Assembly (NCBI RefSeq): GCF_009674775.1
Contig: NZ_WKKE01000002.1
Span: 62,001 to 126,000, forward strand
Direction of reading: 5' to 3'
DNA from: Flavobacterium sp. LC2016-23
GTDB lineage: Bacteria > Bacteroidota > Bacteroidia > Flavobacteriales > Flavobacteriaceae
DNA: 64,000 nt
Shown piece by piece: positions 46,929 through 56,695 of the stretch (its first letter is position 1; each line of letters opens with the position of its first letter). The position numbers were made by a program, and so were the translations under genes. The notes beneath the pieces were generated by a model. The model was not told the DNA's origin and did no database searches. It saw only the letters and a program-made list of their open reading frames with translations.

Positions 46929-48413
46929 ATGAAAAGAGGAATATTCATAATCGCCATTTTATTTTCGGTTCAAATGTTTTCACAAGCCATTTACGAAGAT
47001 GAAAGATACGTGCCGGAAACAGATCCGGTAGTATTAAAAAATTTAGACACCTGGCAGGGCGAAAAATTTGGTCTGCTCATGCACTGGGGAACGTACAGCG
47101 AATGGGGAATTGTAGAATCCTGGTCGATCTGCCCGGAAGATTATGGATGGTGCGAACGTAAAAAAGGAAGTAATCCCGGTAATTACAACGCGTATGTAAA
47201 AGAATACGAAGGGCTGAAAAAAACATTCAATCCAGTAAAATTCGACCCTGCAAAATGGGCCAAAGCCGCTAAATATGCCGGAATGAAATACATGGTTTTT
47301 ACCACGAAACACCATGACGGTTTCAATATGTTTGATACCAAATACTCCGATTATAAAGTAACAGACGCCGGATGTGCGTTCAGTACAAATCCAAAAGCGA
47401 ATATTGCCAAAGAAGTTTTTAATGCCTTCAGAAACGAAAACTTATCCGTTGGGGCTTACTTCTCCAAACCGGACTGGCATAATGAGAATTACTGGGATCC
47501 GTACTTTCCGCCATTCGACAGAAACGTCAATTATGATCCGGCTTTGTATCCGGAAAAATGGCAGAAATATGTTGATTTCACGCACAACCAGATTTTAGAA
47601 TTATTATCCGATTACGGTAAAATTGATATTTTATGGTTAGATGGAGGATGGGTGAGAAAAAGAGACCAGCAAAACTTAAAAGAAAACTACGAAGAAAAGT
47701 TTGCTGAAAACGAATCCAAAAATGGTTTTATCAAACACAGAGTGGTAGATCAGGATCCAAAAATGGACGAACTTGTCGTAAAAGCACGTCAAAAACAACC
47801 GGGATTAATCGTGGTGGACAGAGCCGTACACGGAAAAAACCAAAACTACTTAACGCCTGAAAACCGTGTTCCTGAAAAAACACTTCCTTATCCATGGGAA
47901 TCCTGTATTACGTCAGGCGGGGGATGGTCGTATAGTCCGGGTGCGAAATACATGACCGGAAGAGAAGGAATCCACATGCTGATTGATGTTGTAGCTAAAG
48001 GTGGAAATTTATTACTGAATGTGGCTCCAAGCCCGGAAGGCGAATGGGAGCAGGGTGCTTATGATTTACTGCAAGCCTACGGAGACTGGATGAAAGTAAA
48101 CAGTTCCGGTATTTATAATACCAAACCAATCGAGCCTTTCAAGGAAAATAACATTTGCATGACACAGAATAAAGCCGGAAACGTCTTCTTGTTTTATCTG
48201 GCGAAAGAAGGAGAAACAAAAATTCCTGCCGAAGTGGTTGTAAAATCAATCAATCCTAAAAAAGGAACCAAAATCACCATGTTAGGTTCAAAAACAGCCT
48301 TAAAATGGACCAAAGAAGCTCAGGGATTCAAAGTGGTAATTCCGGAAAGCCTGAGAAATAATTTACCGGCAAAAGAAGCCTGGACGTTAAAAGTGGAAGC
48401 CATTAACCGATAG
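46929..48413 (+). CDS. GH29 alpha-L-fucosidase
   Basis: This enzyme of about 494 residues has a signal peptide (MKRGIFIIAILFSVQMFSQA) if the start at 46929 is used; an in-frame ATG 18 bases earlier is also possible. The GH29 catalytic barrel covers about 25-390, with the nucleophile Asp in IDILWLDGGW and landmarks HWGTYSEWGIVESW and FTTKHHDGFNMFD. A small C-terminal beta-sandwich follows. Unlike the GH29 protein at 26276 it lacks discoidin modules, and the two differ in active-site loops, suggesting different linkages, for example core versus antennal fucose. Its neighbours are GH20 and GH92 genes spaced by 10-35 bases. Confidence 0.93.
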   Translation: MKRGIFIIAILFSVQMFSQAIYEDERYVPETDPVVLKNLDTWQGEKFGLLMHWGTYSEWGIVESWSICPEDYGWCERKKGSNPGNYNAYVKEYEGLKKTFNPVKFDPAKWAKAAKYAGMKYMVFTTKHHDGFNMFDTKYSDYKVTDAGCAFSTNPKANIAKEVFNAFRNENLSVGAYFSKPDWHNENYWDPYFPPFDRNVNYDPALYPEKWQKYVDFTHNQILELLSDYGKIDILWLDGGWVRKRDQQNLKENYEEKFAENESKNGFIKHRVVDQDPKMDELVVKARQKQPGLIVVDRAVHGKNQNYLTPENRVPEKTLPYPWESCITSGGGWSYSPGAKYMTGREGIHMLIDVVAKGGNLLLNVAPSPEGEWEQGAYDLLQAYGDWMKVNSSGIYNTKPIEPFKENNICMTQNKAGNVFLFYLAKEGETKIPAEVVVKSINPKKGTKITMLGSKTALKWTKEAQGFKVVIPESLRNNLPAKEAWTLKVEAINR

Positions 48414-48423
48414 CAATTAGAAT

Positions 48424-50664
48424 ATGGTTTTAAATAAAAGGATCACAATACAGACAGCATGTTTTTTAGGCATGCTGTTTTTTAGCACAGCTGTTTTAGC
48501 ACAGCAACCGGCAGATTTTGTAAATCCGTTTATTGGAACTTCAAATTACGGAGCTGCTTTTCCGGGACCGATTGCGCCAAGAGGAATGGCGAGTATTAGT
48601 CCTTTTAACGTAGCCGGATCTCAGAATAAATTAGAAAAAGACAGTCAGTGGCTGTCTAATCCATATGTACACGAGAATACATTCCTGACCGGATTCAGTC
48701 AGGTCAATTTAAGTGGAGTAGGTTGTCCCGAATTAGGTGTTATTTTAGTAATGCCAACAACAGGAGCCGTAGAAATCAATCATCTCACTTACGGCTCCAA
48801 CTACTCAAACGAAGTGGCCAGGGCGGCTTACTACAGCGTCAATATTGACAAGTACAAGATCAAAGCAGAATTTACAGCATCAAAAAGAGTCGGGGTCAGT
48901 AAATTTACTTTCCCGAAAGGACAGTCTAATATTCTTTTAAATCTTGGTCTGGGTTTAACCAACGAAGAAGGAGCAATGGTAAAAGTAGTGTCACCTTCAG
49001 AAATTGAAGGCATGAGAAGTGTCGGTTCCTTTTGTTATAACAGTCCCGAAGCCGCGTATCCGGTATATTTTGTGGCGAAATTTTCAAAGCCCGCAAATAA
49101 ATTCGGCGTTTGGAAAAAACCATCAAAATATGAAGGCACAGAAGCCCAATGGATGACCTATAACGGGAAAGCCAGAATGATGGAAAACACAACCAAAATG
49201 GTGGTTGGGGACAGCATCGGAACGTATTTTTCGTACCAGTTTGACAAAGAAGAAACCGTTGAAGTGAAAATTGGGGTTTCGTATGTAAGCATCGAAAATG
49301 CCCGTGAAAACTTAGAAAAAGAAACCGGAAATAAATCCTTTGAAGCGGTTTATAAAGAAACCTATGACGATTGGAATACCGAACTTTCGAAAATTATGAT
49401 CGAAGGCGGATCAAAAGAAGATAAGACTATTTTTTATACGGCACTGTACCATACCTTAATTCATCCCAATACTCTAAATGATTATAACGGAGAATATCCG
49501 GAAATCAAAAGAGGGAAGATTGGTACAACCAAAAATACCCGTTACACCGTATTTTCATTATGGGATACGTACCGGAATCTGCATCAGCTGATGGCTCTGG
49601 CCTATCCGCAGCAACAGTCGGATATGGTGAAAAGCATGCTCGAAATGTATGATGAAAATGGCTGGCTGCCGAAATGGGAATTAAACTCAACAGAAACCTT
49701 TACCATGGTCGGAGATCCTGCCAGTATTGTGATTGCAGATACCTATTTAAAAGGAATCCGTGATTTTGATGTTGAAAAAGCTTATAGCGCCATGCTAAAA
49801 GGAGCCGATCAGATCGAAAACAATCCCTTGCGTCCCGGACTTAAAGAATATATCGAAAAAGGTTATCTGAGCACCAATTACCGTGGGCCGGTTTCTACTA
49901 CACAGGAATACAATGCCTCAGATTATTCGATTGCTCTTTTAGCGAAAGCCTTAGGTAAAAAAGAAGACGAGAAACGTTTTAAAAGCCGTTCGCTATCGTA
50001 CCGAAAACTATTCGATAAAAATTTAAAATTACTGCGCCCGAAAACTGCAGACGGAAAATGGTACGAACCGTTTGATCCTGTTGCCGGAGCTAATTTTGAA
50101 GAAAATATTGGCTTTATAGAAGGGAATGCCTGGCAATATGCTTTTATGGTACCGCATGATATCAAAGGACTGATACAATTAATGGGTGGTGACAAAGCGT
50201 TTAGCAGCCAGTTGCAAAAAGTATTTGACAGCAAACAATTTGATATGGCCAACGAACCCGACATTGCTTATCCGTATCTCTTTAATTATATAAAAGGAGA
50301 CGAATGGAAAAGTCAGGAAATGGTTAAAAAACTCGTTAGGGAATATTTTCAGAATCAACCCAAAGGCCTGCCCGGAAATGACGATACCGGAACAATGTCG
50401 GCCTGGCTGGTGTATTCGATGATGGGAATTTATCCGATAGCACCTGGCGATCCGGTCTATACGATTACCACACCGATGTTCGATAAAATAACGATTCAAC
50501 TGGATTCAAAATATTATAAAAATAAAAGTATTGTAATTGAAAGGGAAAAAAATAAGGATGGCAAAATCAAAACAATTGAACTAAACGGAAAAAAACTCCC
50601 GGGTTTTTTTACCTCTCATGATGATTTTGTGAATGGAAAAACACTTAAAGTGATACAAAACTAA
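48424..50664 (+). CDS. GH92 alpha-mannosidase-like protein, second copy
   Basis: This 746-residue exported protein (signal peptide about 1-26, LAQQ at cleavage) belongs to family 92. The opening VNPFIGTSNYGAAFPGPIAPRG corresponds to the family motif, though it differs from the HGHTYPGA form of the first copy. The catalytic-half motifs are ANEPDIAYP (Glu611) and GNDDTGTMSAW (651-661). Differences around both motifs relative to the gene at 32655 (for example no HH after NEP) indicate another linkage or acceptor, perhaps alpha-mannosyl phosphate or a non-alpha-1,2 bond. It is followed after 11 bases by the GH3 gene. Confidence 0.92.
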   Translation: MVLNKRITIQTACFLGMLFFSTAVLAQQPADFVNPFIGTSNYGAAFPGPIAPRGMASISPFNVAGSQNKLEKDSQWLSNPYVHENTFLTGFSQVNLSGVGCPELGVILVMPTTGAVEINHLTYGSNYSNEVARAAYYSVNIDKYKIKAEFTASKRVGVSKFTFPKGQSNILLNLGLGLTNEEGAMVKVVSPSEIEGMRSVGSFCYNSPEAAYPVYFVAKFSKPANKFGVWKKPSKYEGTEAQWMTYNGKARMMENTTKMVVGDSIGTYFSYQFDKEETVEVKIGVSYVSIENARENLEKETGNKSFEAVYKETYDDWNTELSKIMIEGGSKEDKTIFYTALYHTLIHPNTLNDYNGEYPEIKRGKIGTTKNTRYTVFSLWDTYRNLHQLMALAYPQQQSDMVKSMLEMYDENGWLPKWELNSTETFTMVGDPASIVIADTYLKGIRDFDVEKAYSAMLKGADQIENNPLRPGLKEYIEKGYLSTNYRGPVSTTQEYNASDYSIALLAKALGKKEDEKRFKSRSLSYRKLFDKNLKLLRPKTADGKWYEPFDPVAGANFEENIGFIEGNAWQYAFMVPHDIKGLIQLMGGDKAFSSQLQKVFDSKQFDMANEPDIAYPYLFNYIKGDEWKSQEMVKKLVREYFQNQPKGLPGNDDTGTMSAWLVYSMMGIYPIAPGDPVYTITTPMFDKITIQLDSKYYKNKSIVIEREKNKDGKIKTIELNGKKLPGFFTSHDDFVNGKTLKVIQN

Positions 50665-50690
50665 ACAACACAACTATGTTAAGATTAAGA

Positions 50691-53336
50691 ATGAAAAAAA
50701 CAGCCATTATTTTCGTAATGGCTTTTAGTTTTTACAGCGAAGGGTATGCACAAAAAAAATTACCGTATCAGGATGCAAAAACACCTGTTGAAGATCGTGT
50801 AAAAGATTTGTTAGGCAGAATGAGCCTGGAAGAAAAAGTACGCCAGATGGACATGTACAAAGGCGAATATTTCAAGGAAAAGGAAGATTTTTCTAAATCA
50901 AAATCCGATGTGCAAATTGGGAATTTAGGGATTGGCGCTATCCATGATATTTATCCCCGTTCGGCAAAAATGATCAATGATTTGCAGAGCGAGGTGATTA
51001 AAAAGAACAAATGGGGAATTCCAGCACTTATTATGTGTGAGATGCTTCATGGTTATTTAGATGACGGAAGTACCGCTTTCCCGATGAATATTGGTTTGGG
51101 TGCCACCTGGGATACAAATCTTATAGGCAAGGTAGGGCAGGTTATTGCTACCGAAGCCAGGGCACACGGCGTACATTTTGGTTTAGGTCCAAATTTAGAT
51201 TTAGGCCGCGAGCCCCGCTGGGGAAGGGTTGCCGAAACTTTTGGTGAAGATGCCTACTTAAACAGTGAAATTGGACTGGCCTTTATAAAAGGAATGCAGG
51301 GCGACGATTTAAAATCAGACCGTTCTATAATTGCAGAGCCGAAACACTTTGCGGTACACGGGATTCCGCAGGCGGGAGGAAATTCCTCGCCAATTTTGGT
51401 AGGAGAACGTTCGGCCCGTGAAGATCATCTTCCGTCGTTTGAAAAAGCATTCAGAAAAGGCGGTGCTTTAGGAACCATGTGTGCCTATTCGGAATTAGAC
51501 GGAATTCCCTGTGCGGCAAACCACTGGTTGCTGACAGATGTTCTTCGAAAAGAATGGGGTTTTAAAGGAATTGTAGTTTCCGATTTAGGAGCGATCAAAT
51601 ACCTGCAGACTACGCATAATGTGACCGATTCTCCAAAAGAAAGTATCCGTGTAGCCATTCAGGCCGGTGTTGATATGCAGTTCTACGATTTTACCAACGA
51701 GTTCTGGCAAAAAACAGTGATTGAACTGGTCAATGAAAAAAAACTAACCATGGACGATATCGACCGTGCTGCGGGAGGTGTTTTGCGTCTGAAATTTTTA
51801 CTGGGATTATTTGAAAATCCGTATACAGCCACCAACTTAATCAAAGACCGTTTTCATACCAAAGAAAATCAGGCTATTGCTTTAGAAGCGGGACTTAAAT
51901 CGATGGTTTTATTAAAAAACGAAAACAATACACTTCCATTAAATAAAGATATCAAAACAGTTGCTGTGATCGGGCCAAATGCCAATGTTTCACGATTAGG
52001 CGGTTATGCTGTGAAAAACAAAATCGGAACTACGGTTTTAGAAGGTGTTAAACAAGTTGTGGGTGCCAAAACAAACGTAATTTATGAAGAAGGCGTACCG
52101 CTAATCGTAATGGGACAAGTCATCCCAAAAGCGTATTTGCTGACTCCGGATGAATCTCAAAACGGATTAAAAGGAGAATATTTTAATAATAGAAATTTAG
52201 AAGGAAGCCCGGTGCTGACCCGTATTGACAGTCAGTTGGAATTTGACTGGCCATGGTCTCCGGGAGACGGAGTGGCAGATGATGATTTTTCGATTCGCTG
52301 GACGGGTTTCATAAAATCAGAAAAAGCATTTGACGGCTGGCTTGGGCTAAGTTCCGATGACGGAATCAGAATGTGGATTGACGATCAGCTGGTGATTGAC
52401 AACTGGACCAAAGGAGCAACCAATATGGTGACCACTCCCAAAAATATCGAAGCCGGTAAAAAATACAAAGTCCGCATAGAAATGTGGGAAGGAGGCTGGG
52501 GAGCCAGAGCCCACCTGCGTTGGAATTTAGAAAGAGTGAACTTACAGCCTGCTGTAGAGGCTGCGAAAAAAGCTGATGTTGCCATCGTGGTTTTAGGAGA
52601 ATCGAACGAATTGGTAGAAGAGAACAGGGACGTAGCTTCTTTGGATTTACACGGAATGCAGCAGGAACTGATAGAAGCAATTCAAAAAACAGGAACGCCT
52701 GTTGTTTGTGTACTGTTAAATGGCCGTCCGCTTTCTGTAAACTGGATCAGCGAAAATATTCCTGCCATCGTAGAAGGCTGGTTTCCAGGTGAGGCGGGAG
52801 GAAAAGCGGTAGCCGATGTCCTCTTTGGAAATTACAATCCCGGCGGAAGACTGCCGATTACATTTCCTAAATCTGTCGGACAGCTACCTATATATTACAA
52901 TCAGAAACCATCAGCCATTCACCGATATGTAAGCGAAAGCGAAAATCCGCTTTACACTTTCGGATATGGTTTAAGCTACACGACTTTCGAATATTCAAAT
53001 CTTACCTTAAGTAATAAATACATTAAGAGTAACGGTGAACTTAAAGTAAGCGTATCCGTTAAAAACACCGGAAATTATGATGGAGATGAAGTAGTGCAAT
53101 TGTATATCGATGATGTATACAGCAGTGTCACTACTCCTAAGAAAACATTAAAGGGCTTCAAAAGGGTATTCCTTAAAAAAGGAGAAACCAAACAGGTAGA
53201 ATTTGTTTTAACGGCTGACGAATTAAGTCTGTGGAACAAAGAAATGAAGAGAGTGGTTGAGGCCGGTGATTTTGAAGTAATGGTTGGCGGAAATTCGACA
53301 GACTTACAAAAGCAAAGCTTCAAAGTTATCGATTAG
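50691..53336 (+). CDS. GH3 beta-glycosidase with PA14 domain
   Basis: This protein of about 881 residues has a signal peptide; the start at 50691 is preferred because five codons upstream (MLRLR) are atypical, though possible. Numbered from the longer start, the GH3 barrel has KHFAVHG (223-229) and the nucleophile Asp303 in VVSDLGA. The second alpha/beta domain is interrupted by a PA14 carbohydrate-binding module (about 496-625, FDGWLGLSSDDGIRMWIDD). A fibronectin-III-like C-terminal domain ends the protein. GH3 covers beta-glucosidases, beta-xylosidases and others. In an N-glycan locus a beta-1,2-xylosidase acting on plant-type N-glycans is an attractive alternative to beta-glucosidase, but the sequence does not settle this. 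Confidence 0.92.
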   Translation: MKKTAIIFVMAFSFYSEGYAQKKLPYQDAKTPVEDRVKDLLGRMSLEEKVRQMDMYKGEYFKEKEDFSKSKSDVQIGNLGIGAIHDIYPRSAKMINDLQSEVIKKNKWGIPALIMCEMLHGYLDDGSTAFPMNIGLGATWDTNLIGKVGQVIATEARAHGVHFGLGPNLDLGREPRWGRVAETFGEDAYLNSEIGLAFIKGMQGDDLKSDRSIIAEPKHFAVHGIPQAGGNSSPILVGERSAREDHLPSFEKAFRKGGALGTMCAYSELDGIPCAANHWLLTDVLRKEWGFKGIVVSDLGAIKYLQTTHNVTDSPKESIRVAIQAGVDMQFYDFTNEFWQKTVIELVNEKKLTMDDIDRAAGGVLRLKFLLGLFENPYTATNLIKDRFHTKENQAIALEAGLKSMVLLKNENNTLPLNKDIKTVAVIGPNANVSRLGGYAVKNKIGTTVLEGVKQVVGAKTNVIYEEGVPLIVMGQVIPKAYLLTPDESQNGLKGEYFNNRNLEGSPVLTRIDSQLEFDWPWSPGDGVADDDFSIRWTGFIKSEKAFDGWLGLSSDDGIRMWIDDQLVIDNWTKGATNMVTTPKNIEAGKKYKVRIEMWEGGWGARAHLRWNLERVNLQPAVEAAKKADVAIVVLGESNELVEENRDVASLDLHGMQQELIEAIQKTGTPVVCVLLNGRPLSVNWISENIPAIVEGWFPGEAGGKAVADVLFGNYNPGGRLPITFPKSVGQLPIYYNQKPSAIHRYVSESENPLYTFGYGLSYTTFEYSNLTLSNKYIKSNGELKVSVSVKNTGNYDGDEVVQLYIDDVYSSVTTPKKTLKGFKRVFLKKGETKQVEFVLTADELSLWNKEMKRVVEAGDFEVMVGGNSTDLQKQSFKVID

Positions 53337-53423
53337 CACTGTAGTTGAAAAAATAGGATATTCAGGTTTTTAAGCTTTTTGTAATGAATACGTTTAATAA
53401 TTTGATAAATCGTTTGGATTAAT

Positions 53424-53433
53424 AACATGTTAT
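53424..53433. promoter_or_regulatory. AACATGTTAT motif, copy 1, upstream of susC-like gene
   Basis: The decamer AACATGTTAT contains the palindrome AACATGTT. It recurs at 53559-53568. Both lie in the 251-base gap before the SusC-like gene. A paired operator is conceivable; no regulator is assigned. Confidence 0.3.
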
Positions 53434-53558
53434 GGTTTAAAAAGTAAGGAATTTAACTATGAAAAAATGAGGGTTTTTATAAATGTGTAACGTACACCTT
53501 TTCAAAATTGTCATTTGTCGAAATAATGATTTAGTTAACAAAACCTATCATTAAATTT

Positions 53559-53568
53559 AACATGTTAT
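53559..53568. promoter_or_regulatory. AACATGTTAT motif, copy 2, next to susC-like start
   Basis: Identical to the decamer at 53424, ending 19 bases before the ATG at 53588. Confidence 0.3.
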
Positions 53569-53587
53569 TAACTCAAAAAACAACTAT

Positions 53588-56500
53588 ATGATTAAAGATG
53601 TACTAAAATTACTGTTGGTAGTTTGCCTGTTCGGATTTCAAAGTCTTCAGGCACAAACAACAGTAAAAGGGACTATCACAGATGCTTCCAGCGGAATTCC
53701 AATCCCGGGAGCGAATGTTGTGGTAAAAGGAACAAAAACTAGTGTGTCAACAGATTTTGATGGGAAGTACAGTATTAATGTTCCAAATCAGTCAGCAGTA
53801 TTAGTATTCTCTTATGTAGGCTCAGCTACAAAAGAAATCCCTGTTGGAACACAAACGAACCTCAATGTTACGTTAGGCGCAGACACGAACCAGTTAGGGG
53901 AAGTAGTAGTAACGGCACTTGGTATCAAGAGAGAGAAAAAGGCCGTTACCTATTCTGCGCAAAATATCGCGGTAGATGAGCTTTCAGAAGCAAGATCACT
54001 AAACGTTGCCAACTCACTTTCTGGTAAAGTTGCCGGTCTTAACTTCTCTACCACTTCAAACGGAGTAGGAAGTTCATCCAGAATTACACTTAGAGGGAAC
54101 AGGTCTCTTAACGGTAACAACCAACCGCTTTATGTGGTAGATGGTGTGCCAATCAGTAACGGAACTACAACCGGAAATCCTGATATTGATACAGGTGGAA
54201 CAACACAGCCTGACGGTATTTCGAATATTAACCCGGAAGATATTGCTTCTATGACAGTTCTTAAAGGACCTTCTGCGGCAGCTCTTTACGGAAACAGAGC
54301 AAGTAATGGTGTTATTATTATTACGACTAAATCCGGTAAAGCAGGAAAAACTTCGGTTTCATTGTCTTCTAATTTTATGGCATCTTCAGCTTATAATCTG
54401 ACCAATTTTCAAAACGAATACGGTCAGGGAGACGGAGGCAATTATAATCCGATCTCGGTATCAAGCTGGGGAGGAAAATTAGACGGACGTCAGGTTTCGG
54501 CCTGGCAGTTAGCCCGTAATCCTAATTATACAGGTCCTGCAACTACAAGTTATTCAGCACAGCCTAATAACGTTATTGACTTTTATAAAACAGGATATAA
54601 CCTGGCCAATACAATATCTATTACTACAGGAAATGAGAAAGCACAAGGATACTTCTCGTATACAAATACTCGTGCAGAAGGTATTGTTGGCGGAAATGCT
54701 TTAGACAGACACAACCTTAACTTAAGACTGACAAGTAAATTATCAGATAAATTTTCTTTGGATGTAAAAACAAACTACATCGTTCAGAACATCGATAATT
54801 TATTGAGAACCGGTGAGGAATCTATTGGTACATCTGCTTATTTATTGCCTCGTAGTATTAAATTCAACGAATACCGCAATTTCGAATATACCGATGCAGC
54901 AGGACAATTGCAGCAGAATTATTTTATAGATGAAGCAGGTTCTCCGGGAGGAAATCCATACTGGTCTGCCTTACGTGATGATTCAAGAGATGACAAAAGA
55001 AACAGATTTATAGGTCTTGCGTCTCTTAAGTATGATATGACAAGTAATTTAAGTTTACAAATAAGAAGTGGTCTGGATCAAATGACGAATAAAACAGTCA
55101 GAAACAGATATGCGACCCGTGCATTTAATAATAACTTAGGTTCGTATAGTGAATCATACGAAACAGTAAGTGAATTCAATACAGATGCATTACTTTCGTA
55201 TAAAGATACATTTGGTGATTTTACAATTGGTCTTAACGCCGGTGCCAACATGCTGAAACAATCCAGTTCTGCATTAAATTCAGGCGGGGTTTTAAGTAAA
55301 AGAAACTATTTTTCTTTAATCAACGTGGCTACAGTTCAGTCTCTTTCTACCATGTCAGAGAAACAAGTTAATTCTGTTTACGGATTTTCTCAAATTGGAT
55401 TCAGAAATTATTTATTCCTGGATATAACAGCAAGAAATGACTGGTCTTCTGCATTGCCTTCACAAAACAGATCTTTCTTTTATCCTTCAGCTGGTATTTC
55501 TGCTGTGGTATCAGATATGGTTACTTTGCCGGAAGTGATTAGCTTTGCTAAATTAAGAGCCTCTTATGCCAAAGTGGGTAATGATACAGATCCTTACCAG
55601 ACAAGTTCTCAATTGTCTTACATTGGCGGTAATGGTGGTATGTTGTATTCTCAGACTACAGCTGCAAATCCTAACCTTAGACCGGAAATGTCAAGTTCTA
55701 CAGAGGTTGGTGCGGATGTGAGATTTTTTAAAAACCGTTTGGGATTAGATTTTACGTATTTCCAGACCAAAACATCAGATCAGATTTTCTACATCAACAC
55801 ACCTGAATCTTCTTCAAAATCAAGAGCAGTATTAAACGGTGGTGATATCGAAAACAAAGGGGTAGAGCTTACGCTTACAGCAACGCCTATACAGACAGAA
55901 AATTTCTCCTGGGATATTATGGCGAATTATGCTTCTTATAAATCTAAAATTACTTCTATCTATGATAACAGAGAAGAATTGGTTATTGGTGAAGGAAGAT
56001 TGGTGAGAAGTAAAGTGATTAAAGGAGGCGAATATGGTGATTTATACATCAAAGGTTTTCAAAGAGCACCTGATGGTCAGATTATTGTAAACGCTGCCGG
56101 TATACCTTTGGCGACGGATGATTTTAGTGTTCGCGCGGGTAATTTTAACCCGGACTGGACGGCTGGTTTTAAAAATAATTTCAGATATAAAGATTTTTCA
56201 CTAAGTTTCCTTGTTGATTTTAGAATTGGTGGAGAAGTAATCTCTTATACACAGGCGAGACAAGCCGGTTTAGGGGTAAGTGATATCACTTTAGCAGGAA
56301 GAGAAGGCGGAATTGTTGTTCCCGGTGTAGTAGCAAGCGGAGGATCTTATGTTCAGAATACAACAAGTATTACAGCAGAACAATACTGGACAGCAATCGG
56401 ACAAAGAACACCGGTAGCAGAACCTTTTATTTATGATGCCACAAACATCAGATTAAGAGAACTTGTTTTTGGATATTCATTGCCAAAGCGTATGTTGATG

Positions 56501-56680
56501 AACAGCGGTTTTGCTAATATAGATTTCTCAATAGTAGGAAGAAATTTATTCTTCTTCCTGAACGAAGCAAAATACTTTGATCCTGAAGCAGGAGCTGGTA
56601 CAGGAAACTTACAAGGTATTGAGTCTTTTAATATTCCTTCAACGAGAGAATATGGTGTGAATGTAAAGTTTGGATTTTAA
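53588..56680 (+). CDS. SusC/RagA-type TonB-dependent outer-membrane receptor
   Basis: This 1030-residue protein imports oligosaccharides through the outer membrane with the SusD-like partner encoded next. It has a signal peptide (about 1-23), an N-terminal carboxypeptidase-like beta-sandwich (about 25-100, GTITDASSGIPIPGANVVVKG), a TonB box-like region (about 103-112, LGEVVVTALG), a plug domain (about 120-240, SLNGNNQPLYVVDGVP and KGPSAAALYGNRASNGVIIITTK) and a 22-strand barrel ending in the expected aromatic residue (VNVKFGF). The size is normal for the family. It has its own 251-base upstream gap, so it may be expressed separately from the enzymes upstream. The cargo is likely a glycan fragment from this locus. 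Confidence 0.97.
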   Translation: MIKDVLKLLLVVCLFGFQSLQAQTTVKGTITDASSGIPIPGANVVVKGTKTSVSTDFDGKYSINVPNQSAVLVFSYVGSATKEIPVGTQTNLNVTLGADTNQLGEVVVTALGIKREKKAVTYSAQNIAVDELSEARSLNVANSLSGKVAGLNFSTTSNGVGSSSRITLRGNRSLNGNNQPLYVVDGVPISNGTTTGNPDIDTGGTTQPDGISNINPEDIASMTVLKGPSAAALYGNRASNGVIIITTKSGKAGKTSVSLSSNFMASSAYNLTNFQNEYGQGDGGNYNPISVSSWGGKLDGRQVSAWQLARNPNYTGPATTSYSAQPNNVIDFYKTGYNLANTISITTGNEKAQGYFSYTNTRAEGIVGGNALDRHNLNLRLTSKLSDKFSLDVKTNYIVQNIDNLLRTGEESIGTSAYLLPRSIKFNEYRNFEYTDAAGQLQQNYFIDEAGSPGGNPYWSALRDDSRDDKRNRFIGLASLKYDMTSNLSLQIRSGLDQMTNKTVRNRYATRAFNNNLGSYSESYETVSEFNTDALLSYKDTFGDFTIGLNAGANMLKQSSSALNSGGVLSKRNYFSLINVATVQSLSTMSEKQVNSVYGFSQIGFRNYLFLDITARNDWSSALPSQNRSFFYPSAGISAVVSDMVTLPEVISFAKLRASYAKVGNDTDPYQTSSQLSYIGGNGGMLYSQTTAANPNLRPEMSSSTEVGADVRFFKNRLGLDFTYFQTKTSDQIFYINTPESSSKSRAVLNGGDIENKGVELTLTATPIQTENFSWDIMANYASYKSKITSIYDNREELVIGEGRLVRSKVIKGGEYGDLYIKGFQRAPDGQIIVNAAGIPLATDDFSVRAGNFNPDWTAGFKNNFRYKDFSLSFLVDFRIGGEVISYTQARQAGLGVSDITLAGREGGIVVPGVVASGGSYVQNTTSITAEQYWTAIGQRTPVAEPFIYDATNIRLRELVFGYSLPKRMLMNSGFANIDFSIVGRNLFFFLNEAKYFDPEAGAGTGNLQGIESFNIPSTREYGVNVKFGF

Positions 56681-56695
56681 TTTAAAAAAAATAAC

